From Bacteriovoracaceae bacterium UBA6261 (GTDB taxonomy: Bacteria; Bdellovibrionota; Bacteriovoracia; Bacteriovoracales; Bacteriovoracaceae), in NCBI GenBank assembly GCA_002440825.1, contig DJVH01000102.1:1-12359 (forward strand): a stretch of 12,359 nucleotides of DNA. The letters run 5' to 3'. The position numbers were made by a program, and so were the translations under genes. This document shows, piece by piece, positions 7,365 to 12,359 of the stretch. The notes below the pieces were generated by a model that was given only the letters and a program-made list of their open reading frames with translations, had not been told where the DNA came from and did no database searches. The stretch's first letter is position 1. Each line of letters starts with the position of its first letter.

Positions 7365-8075
7365 TTATTTATTAGTTACTATAGTACCAGTGTTATCGCC
7401 CATGACGGCGCGTTTGATATTTCCTTTTTCAAACATATTGAAAACGAGAATATCAACATCGTTGTCCATACAAAGTGAGATCGCTGTAGAATCCATAACA
7501 GCTAGTCCTTTGTTAAGAACATCCATAAACTTTAGTTTATCAATTTTTACAGCATCTTTAAACTTCTTTGGATCTTTATCGTAAATACCGTCAACCTTAG
7601 TGGCTTTCATGATGACATGAGCATCAATTTCGTTAGCTCTAAGGGCTGCCGCAGTATCCGTTGTGAAATAAGGGTTACCAGTCCCGGCCGCAAAGATGAC
7701 AACGCGCTTTTTCTCAAGGTGGCGCACAGCTCTTCTTCTAATATAAGGCTCAGCAATTTCTTGCATATCTATTGCAGTTAAAACTCTAGTATTAACGCCG
7801 TTTCTTTCAAGTGAATCTTGAAGAGCAAGCGAGTTGATTACAGTTGCAAGCATTCCCATGTGGTCAGATGTCGTGCGGTCCATACCAACAGTTGCTCCGG
7901 CAACCCCGCGGTGAATATTCCCACCACCAATAACGATCGCCACTTCAACACCCATGCCGATAAGTTCTTTCACTTCTCCTGAAATCGTATTGAGAACGTC
8001 AGCAGAAATTCCGTGTCCCTGATCACCGGAAAGAGCTTCGCCAGATAATTTTAATAGGATTCGACCGTATTTCAT
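7365..8075 (-). CDS. pyrH: uridylate kinase (UMP kinase)
   Basis: PyrH phosphorylates UMP to UDP with ATP, feeding RNA, CTP and nucleotide-sugar synthesis. The 236-residue product belongs to the amino-acid-kinase fold. It has LLKLSGEAL at 7-15, IGGGNIHRG at 49-57, a DHMGMLATVINSLALQD block at 71-87, FAAGTGNPYFTTDTAA at 128-143 for UMP binding, and ATKVDGIYDKDPK at 158-170. The length is normal for bacteria (E. coli 241). A strong AGGAGAG sequence precedes the ATG. It is the first gene after the tsf terminator, so pyrH and the genes behind it depend on read-through or on a promoter I cannot identify. CTP derived from this pathway is the co-substrate of CdsA, encoded downstream. Confidence 0.97.
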   Translation of the reverse strand: MKYGRILLKLSGEALSGDQGHGISADVLNTISGEVKELIGMGVEVAIVIGGGNIHRGVAGATVGMDRTTSDHMGMLATVINSLALQDSLERNGVNTRVLTAIDMQEIAEPYIRRRAVRHLEKKRVVIFAAGTGNPYFTTDTAAALRANEIDAHVIMKATKVDGIYDKDPKKFKDAVKIDKLKFMDVLNKGLAVMDSTAISLCMDNDVDILVFNMFEKGNIKRAVMGDNTGTIVTNK

Positions 8076-8105
8076 TAAGCTCTCCTGTATGTTAGTTGTG
8101 TGTAC

Positions 8106-8133
8106 AAAAAAAAGGGGCCTTTTGAGCCCCTTT
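8106..8133 (-). terminator. rho-independent terminator after tsf
   Basis: Read on the minus strand, an 8-bp stem AAAGGGGC / GCCCCTTT (arms at 8133-8126 and 8118-8111) closes a 7-nt loop and runs into an unbroken tract of eight Ts (8113-8106). This is a textbook intrinsic terminator, 15 nt past the tsf stop. It separates rpsB-tsf from pyrH and the genes beyond, and leaves only about 30 bp before the pyrH start. Confidence 0.9.
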
Positions 8134-8147
8134 ATTTTGATTAATTC

Positions 8148-8804
8148 TTAGTGTTGTCCACCAGTCATTTTTGCAACTTCAGCTGCGAAATCGTCAACTC
8201 TCTTCTCAATACCTTCACCAAGATTGAATTTTACAAATCTTCTTACGTCGATTTTTTCTCCAACTTTGATAGTAAGTTCATTGATAAGATCCTGAACTGA
8301 AATGTCTGGATTCTTAACAAATTTTTGCTCTAGAAGACAAACTTCAGAAGCAAGCTTCTTCACTTTTCCTTCAAGAATTTTAGGAATCATGTTCTCTGGC
8401 TTGCCTTCTTCTTTCAATTGAGCAGCGTAGATAGAAATTTCTCTATCAACAAATGCTTGATCCATTTCTGAAGCTCTTACGAACTTTGGATCAGCAGCAG
8501 CGATGTGCATAGCTACGTCTTTTACGAAAGTAAGGAAGTCTTCTGATTTAGCTACGAAGTCAGTTTCACAGTTTACTTCAACCATTACTCCCATTCTTCC
8601 ACCGTGGATGTATGAACCAATTGCGCCTTCAGCAGCAACACGAGATTGCTTCTTCTGAGCAGCTGCAAGACCTTTTTGTCTTAGATAATCAACAGCTTTC
8701 TCAAGATCGCCGTTAGTTTCGCCAAGGGCTTTTTTACAGTCCATCATTCCAGCGCCAGTTTTTTCTCTTAGTTCAGAAACAAGCTTTGCAGTAATTTGTG
8801 TCAT
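8148..8804 (-). CDS. tsf: translation elongation factor Ts
   Basis: EF-Ts exchanges GDP for GTP on EF-Tu. The 218-residue product begins with the UBA-like domain (VSELREKTGAGMMDCKKAL at 9-27, then NGDLEKAVDYLRQKG). It contains the EF-Tu-contacting VNCETDFVAKSEDF at 77-90 and ends in GEGIEKRVDDFAAEVAKM. It is shorter than the 283 residues of E. coli EF-Ts and appears to have a single core subdomain, like the short Thermus form; this is a known family variant, not a truncation, because both ends are conserved. It lies 25 nt after rpsB with AGGA about 9 nt before the ATG, and is followed by a strong terminator. Confidence 0.97.
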   Translation of the reverse strand: MTQITAKLVSELREKTGAGMMDCKKALGETNGDLEKAVDYLRQKGLAAAQKKQSRVAAEGAIGSYIHGGRMGVMVEVNCETDFVAKSEDFLTFVKDVAMHIAAADPKFVRASEMDQAFVDREISIYAAQLKEEGKPENMIPKILEGKVKKLASEVCLLEQKFVKNPDISVQDLINELTIKVGEKIDVRRFVKFNLGEGIEKRVDDFAAEVAKMTGGQH

Positions 8805-8829
8805 ATTAAAATCCTAAAAATTTAAATTA

Positions 8830-9624
8830 TTATTCTTCGTCAACTAGATCGATATCTTTTTCGTATTTGCTGATGATTTCTTTTTCAAGAGCAACGTCAC
8901 GACCAGAATCTTTTGATTTTTCAAGCTTGTTATTTTTCTTAGCGATGTTCATCCCTTCAGCAACAGAGTTAGCGAAGTATTCAGTGAACATAGAAACAGA
9001 CTTGATAGCATCGTCGTTACCTGGAACAACGTAGTCTACACCTGTTGGATCACAGTTAGTATCTGTGATAGCTACAACTGGAATACCAAGTTTGTTTGCT
9101 TCTTGGATTGCAATTCTTTCATTGTTTGGATCGATTACGAAAAGAGCGCCTGGAAGCTTTCTCATTTCTTTAATCCCGCCAAGAGTTTTTTCTAGCTTGA
9201 TAACTTCTTTTTCAATGTTGATTCTTTCTTTTTTAGTAAGAAGACCGAAATCTCCAGTCTCTTTCATTTTTTCTACTTTGCGGATTTTATCGATCGATAG
9301 AGCTACAGTTTTGTAGTTCGTAAGCATCCCACCTAGCCATCTAGATGTAACAAAGTTTGCTCCACAGTCTTGAGCAGCTTTAGCTACTACTTCAGATGCT
9401 TGTCTTTTTGTTCCAACGAAAAGAACTGGCTTACCTTCGCCAGCAGTTTTCTTTAGGAAATCGTATGCTTCTTTTGCAAGAGGAATAGTTTTAGCAAGAT
9501 CGATAATGTAGATACCGTTCTTTTCGCCGTAAACGTATTTCTTCATTTTTGGGTTCCACTTTTCAGTCTGGTGACCAAAGTGCGCGCCGGCCTCAAGGAG
9601 ACCTTTTAGAGATAATTCAGACAT
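8830..9624 (-). CDS. rpsB: 30S ribosomal protein S2
   Basis: S2 is a late-assembling small-subunit protein. The 264-residue product has the family opening LLEAGAHFGHQTEKWNPKMK at 9-28, a predicted coiled-coil insert at about 110-150 (KVEKMK..KKERINIEKEVIKLEKTL), PGALFVIDPNNERIAI at 158-173 and the conserved TDTNCDPTGVDYVVPGNDDA at 187-206. It exceeds the 241 residues of E. coli S2 because of a charged C-terminal tail of about 30 residues ending in DIDLVDEE. GGAG lies 5 nt before the ATG. The structured leader upstream suggests autoregulation by S2. Confidence 0.98.
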   Translation of the reverse strand: MSELSLKGLLEAGAHFGHQTEKWNPKMKKYVYGEKNGIYIIDLAKTIPLAKEAYDFLKKTAGEGKPVLFVGTKRQASEVVAKAAQDCGANFVTSRWLGGMLTNYKTVALSIDKIRKVEKMKETGDFGLLTKKERINIEKEVIKLEKTLGGIKEMRKLPGALFVIDPNNERIAIQEANKLGIPVVAITDTNCDPTGVDYVVPGNDDAIKSVSMFTEYFANSVAEGMNIAKKNNKLEKSKDSGRDVALEKEIISKYEKDIDLVDEE

Positions 9625-9629
9625 GTAAA

Positions 9630-9700
9630 CTCCGTTGGTTAATCGAATTGTCTGTGAGCCGCTTTCATTTCATTCCGGCGGACCAACTTTTCAGACAACT
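9630..9700 (-). promoter_or_regulatory. structured rpsB leader, candidate S2 autoregulatory pseudoknot
   Basis: On the minus strand AGTTGTCTG (9700-9692) pairs with CAGACAATT (9654-9646), a 9-bp stem with one G-U. Inside it CCGC (9681-9678) can pair with GCGG (9662-9659). GTTGGT in the same loop (9687-9682) is the exact complement of ACCAAC (9639-9634), which lies outside the stem, so a pseudoknot of 6 bp is possible. ACCAAC is immediately followed by the Shine-Dalgarno GGAG (9633-9630), and the ATG comes 5 nt later. In E. coli, S2 is known to repress its own mRNA through the rpsB leader, and this architecture fits such a control. The pairings are read from the sequence; S2 binding is inferred. 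Confidence 0.62.
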
Positions 9701-9721
9701 GAAAATTATTAAAGAGATATG

Positions 9722-9750
9722 TTGATAACATACCCCCTGAAATAGGGCAA
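9722..9750 (-). promoter_or_regulatory. candidate sigma70-type promoter of rpsB-tsf
   Basis: On the minus strand TTGCCC (9750-9745) and TATCAA (9727-9722) are 17 nt apart, and a TG one base before the -10 gives an extended -10 (TGTTATCAA). Transcription from here would give a leader of about 90 nt containing the predicted S2 element. Each hexamer matches the consensus at only four of six positions, so this is the best candidate rather than a firm call. Confidence 0.42.
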
Positions 9751-9754
9751 GATT

Positions 9755-9786
9755 TATGAGAGTTTTCCCAATGAAAAACTCCCATA
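9755..9786 (-). other. 12-bp hairpin just after the ftsK stop codon
   Basis: The arms 9755-9766 and 9775-9786 form a 12-bp stem with an 8-nt loop, starting 9 nt past the ftsK stop. The only imperfection (9759 with 9782) is a G-U pair in minus-strand RNA but an A-C mismatch in plus-strand RNA, so it is better adapted to the ftsK transcript. No T tract follows, so it is not a standard intrinsic terminator. It may protect the 3' end or terminate weakly. Confidence 0.55.
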
Positions 9787-9795
9787 GAAATGTAG

Positions 9796-12219
9796 TTAAG
9801 TCAGACTTTCAGAACCCAATAAAACTTTTCTAGGCTTTGACCCCTGAGCAGGTCCCACAACACCTTTGGCTTCCATTTCTTCAATTAAATTTGCTGCACG
9901 GTTATATCCAACTCCAAGCCGTCTTTGAAGCAGTGAAGCACTAGCTGAACGATGCTCAATAACAACTCGCACGGCTTCGTCGTATTTATCATCCATACCG
10001 CCCGAAGTATCTCCTTCGCGAGGTGCAACACTAACTTCTGGCTCCTCTTCTCCGCCATTTTCAAGGAATTCCATGATGTGCGGATTAAACTCTGGAGACA
10101 TTTCTGATAATTTTTCAGCGAGCGCCTCAATTTCAGATTCTTCAATATAAGCCGAGTGAATACGCGTCATATCTACGCCAAACTTGTAAAGCATGTCCCC
10201 TTTTCCAAGAAGCTTTTCAGCTCCCATGACGTTCAGAATTGTTCTCGAATCTTGCGAACTCGTCACCCGGAAAGATACTCTGGTAGGAAAGTTTGATTTA
10301 ATAACCCCTGTAATAACATCTACTGAAGGTCGCTGAGTCGCAACGATCAAATGAATTCCGGCTGCTCTTGCTTTCGCTGCCAATCGGTTAATGTGGGTTT
10401 CGATTTCCTTTCCTTTTGCAGACAAGATCAAATCTGCAAATTCATCCACGATAATGACAATATATGGAAGCTCATAAGATTCCATTGCTTCATATTCATA
10501 AAATTTACGAATTTTATCCATTGCCACTGGCGTAGCATTTTTTAATTTATGATTAAATCCTTCAATGTTTCTCACTCCCATTTCAGACATAATCGAATAA
10601 CGTCTCTCCATTTCCTGACATGCCCAAAGAAGTGACGTTGCAGCTGTTTTCGGTTCAGTGATAACAGGCATCAACAAATGTGGTAGACGAGCATACAGTG
10701 CAAGCTCCAGCTGTTTTGGGTCAATAAGGATTAATTTCATTTGATTTGGTGATTTCATAATCAGCAAAGAAACAAGAATTGAGTTAATGAAAACAGATTT
10801 ACCTGCCCCTGTTGAACCGGCGACAAGCATGTGAGGCATGGTTGCCAGGTCACAAGAAACTGGTTCACCAAAAGCATTTTTACCCATGGCCAGCGGAAGC
10901 TGATGATTTGAGAGAGCAAAATCTTTCGAAGAAATAACCTCATCAAGGTAAATATACTCTCGAGGGTTTCGAGGAACTTCAATCCCAACAGTCGTTCTAC
11001 CTTTCATTGGATAAACAATACGAATAGGAGATCCTGACAGGGCAAGTGAAAGATCTTCTGCCGTAGAAGTTAGTCTTGCAACCTTCTCCCCTGCTCCAAG
11101 TTCCCACTCAAATGTATCGACAACCGGTCCTTTTAAAACGTTAACAATTTGTCCCTGAATTTTAAATTCACCAAGCTTTGCCTGAATCTTATTAATGATA
11201 TTGTGAAAGTAAGCATCCTCAGGTTGATGAAACTTTTGCTCTGCTTTCTTCGATCCCAAGTTAACCAGGTCGTAATATTTATCATCATTAAATTTTTGTA
11301 CAGAAGGTGCAGCCTTGGCGTTCGGAATTTCTTCTCTGAGAGCTAAACCAATTTCCGATTCATCGACATAATCGCCGCTGTCTACAAACTCAGACTCATG
11401 CTCAATCATGGCCATAGATTTTTCAGAAGCCAAAGTTTGCTCTTCTTCAGGTTGTGACAGCATTTTAGGTGCATTATCAGGAAGCTTTAGCGGAAGGACT
11501 TCTTCAACTTTCGCCACTTCTTTAATAGCAGGCAGTTCAGGTAACTTCACTTCTTCTTTCTTCGCAACAGACTCCATCTTCTTAGTTGCAACCATTTCTT
11601 CAATGGCCTCTTCAGAAGAAGAATCTTTGTGCTCTAATGACTTTAGAGACTTTCGTTCGTCCATTTTCTGTTTAAAAATTTCAAAATATTTATTCGCAAA
11701 TGTCTGAACTTTTTCAGTTGGAGTTTGCCAGTCAACACCGCGTACAGTTTCAACTGTGCTCTTTACTTTCGCCGTGAAATCTCCCCTGAAGGATCCCCAT
11801 GTGAATGCGATAAGTGAAGCGAGCCAAATAACAAAAGAAGCAAAAGGAGAAATAGCATTAGAAAGAAATTGGTATAAACCAGCGCCAAGCAATGTGGGCT
11901 GTAGATAATAAGCTGTCCATAAACAGAACAAGCTCAGAGTAATGATATTCAAAGCATCGATCCAGTCGGCGCGCTTTGAAAAAAGAAAAACATAGAATGT
12001 CGTGAATAGAGCACAAGAAATAAAAATCCAGGGCCCAGTATAATAATTAATGAAACTTAAAAAACTCGTCCCGTAATAAGCAAAAAATCCAGACGAAGAT
12101 GTCGAAGAAATTGCCAAATAATTATCCGGAAGCGTATCCCGATAATAAAAAACAATTAAAGTGATAATTGATAAAAAGAATAAAGAGAACAATTCGTATT
12201 TAAGTATTCTTGAATTCAT
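9796..12219 (-). CDS. ftsK: DNA translocase FtsK
   Basis: FtsK anchors at the division septum and pumps double-stranded DNA to finish chromosome segregation. The 807-residue product has an N-terminal membrane domain with four or five hydrophobic segments within residues 8-145, then a charged Glu/Lys-rich linker to about residue 320. The motor follows, with Walker A GSTGAGKS at 468-475, Walker B IIVDEFADL at 589-597, and ATQRPSVDVITGVIKSNFPT at about 627-646. The C-terminal winged-helix gamma domain is at about 743-807 (DEAVRVV, LQRRLGVGYNRAANLIEEME), which in the family reads orienting sequences and contacts Xer recombinase. An upstream in-frame ATG at 12255 would add 12 residues (MRMLPKRVQEHE). 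The ATG at 12219 is chosen because AGGAG lies 6 nt before it and the membrane segment follows directly. The linker is far shorter than in E. coli FtsK. The gene is probably transcribed alone, between two hairpins. Confidence 0.96.
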   Translation of the reverse strand: MNSRILKYELFSLFFLSIITLIVFYYRDTLPDNYLAISSTSSSGFFAYYGTSFLSFINYYTGPWIFISCALFTTFYVFLFSKRADWIDALNIITLSLFCLWTAYYLQPTLLGAGLYQFLSNAISPFASFVIWLASLIAFTWGSFRGDFTAKVKSTVETVRGVDWQTPTEKVQTFANKYFEIFKQKMDERKSLKSLEHKDSSSEEAIEEMVATKKMESVAKKEEVKLPELPAIKEVAKVEEVLPLKLPDNAPKMLSQPEEEQTLASEKSMAMIEHESEFVDSGDYVDESEIGLALREEIPNAKAAPSVQKFNDDKYYDLVNLGSKKAEQKFHQPEDAYFHNIINKIQAKLGEFKIQGQIVNVLKGPVVDTFEWELGAGEKVARLTSTAEDLSLALSGSPIRIVYPMKGRTTVGIEVPRNPREYIYLDEVISSKDFALSNHQLPLAMGKNAFGEPVSCDLATMPHMLVAGSTGAGKSVFINSILVSLLIMKSPNQMKLILIDPKQLELALYARLPHLLMPVITEPKTAATSLLWACQEMERRYSIMSEMGVRNIEGFNHKLKNATPVAMDKIRKFYEYEAMESYELPYIVIIVDEFADLILSAKGKEIETHINRLAAKARAAGIHLIVATQRPSVDVITGVIKSNFPTRVSFRVTSSQDSRTILNVMGAEKLLGKGDMLYKFGVDMTRIHSAYIEESEIEALAEKLSEMSPEFNPHIMEFLENGGEEEPEVSVAPREGDTSGGMDDKYDEAVRVVIEHRSASASLLQRRLGVGYNRAANLIEEMEAKGVVGPAQGSKPRKVLLGSESLT

Positions 12220-12225
12220 CTCGTG

Positions 12226-12230
12226 CTCCT
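12226..12230 (-). promoter_or_regulatory. strong ribosome-binding site that fixes the ftsK start; upstream region
   Basis: AGGAG on the minus strand, 6 nt before the ATG at 12219, decides against the longer frame from 12255. Between this site and the terminator at 12335 there is about 100 bp without a gene. The only promoter-like pair I find is TTTTCA (12288-12283) and CATAAG (12265-12260) with a 17-nt spacer, each four of six to consensus and therefore weak. A 5-bp inverted repeat (GCATA/TATGC, 12252-12266) overlaps that -10 candidate. Confidence 0.6.
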
Positions 12231-12334
12231 GCACTCGTTTTGGCAGCATTCGCATACTGCTTATGCAATTTCATCATTTCCGTGAAAACTGCTTCTCATA
12301 CTTAAATTTTAGACTATTTTGGATTTTTGGGAAT

Positions 12335-12359
12335 AAAAAAACCCCGATCAAAGTCGGGG
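12335..12359 (-). terminator. rho-independent terminator of a gene beyond the right edge
   Basis: On the minus strand CCCCGA (12359-12354) and TCGGGG (12347-12342) form a 6-bp GC-rich stem with a 6-nt loop, followed by seven Ts (12341-12335). The stem may extend past the window. It ends transcription of an upstream minus-strand gene not seen here, so ftsK should have its own promoter. Confidence 0.85.

Noticed and set aside
8134..8160. Possible pyrH promoter: TGGACA (8160-8155) and CAAAAT (8139-8134)
   Set aside because: The spacer is only 15 bp, the -10 is poor, and transcription would begin inside the terminator hairpin.
11408..11707. 99-codon plus-strand frame rich in Ser, Ala and Phe
   Set aside because: It is the reverse of the Glu/Lys-rich linker of ftsK, whose GAA/AAG codons read as TTC/CTT on the other strand. 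No ribosome-binding site or promoter supports it.
1..12359. Mobile elements, CRISPR arrays, tRNA genes, prophage or defence genes
   Set aside because: I looked for direct repeats, spaced palindromes, transposase or integrase motifs and tRNA-like TTCNANNC boxes, and found nothing convincing. Gaps between genes are mostly under 40 bp and the content is core genome.

Overview
The window is a dense block of housekeeping genes, and every gene I can support lies on the minus strand. The DNA is AT-rich by eye. An outer-membrane-type beta-barrel protein with a signal peptide, an RseP intramembrane protease and PssA/Psd-type phospholipid genes point to a Gram-negative bacterium. The gene content, AT richness and protein style suggest a predatory Bdellovibrionota relative (Bacteriovorax/Peredibacter-like). 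That placement comes from memory of such genomes, not from a search, so treat it as a moderate-to-weak inference.

Layout in the direction of transcription (right to left). At the right edge a rho-independent terminator ends an unseen upstream gene. Next comes ftsK (12219-9796), a DNA translocase, followed by a 12-bp hairpin just after its stop codon. A 171-bp gap then holds a candidate promoter and a structured rpsB leader with a potential pseudoknot next to the ribosome-binding site. After it come rpsB and tsf (ribosomal protein S2 and elongation factor Ts), closed by a strong intrinsic terminator (8106-8133). Downstream is one tightly packed run, probably a single operon: pyrH, frr, uppS, cdsA, rseP, tsaB, a psd-like gene, pssA, a secreted beta-barrel protein of unknown function, and truA, which runs off the left edge.

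The rpsB-tsf-pyrH-frr-uppS-cdsA-rseP order is widely conserved and links translation, pyrimidine nucleotide supply, undecaprenyl carrier synthesis and CDP-diacylglycerol synthesis. Here it is extended by tsaB (tRNA t6A modification), two genes using the CDP-DAG product (pssA and psd-like), an envelope protein and truA (tRNA pseudouridylation). CdsA makes CDP-DAG, PssA turns it into phosphatidylserine, and a Psd would make phosphatidylethanolamine.

Most of the window is ordinary core genome. Two points stand out. First, the Psd-family protein has lost the residues expected at all three catalytic triad positions while its reading frame stays intact. Second, the rpsB leader can fold into a 9-bp stem plus a 6-bp pseudoknot that abuts the Shine-Dalgarno sequence, as expected of an S2 autoregulatory element. 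There are no mobile elements, CRISPR arrays, tRNA or rRNA genes that I can see.
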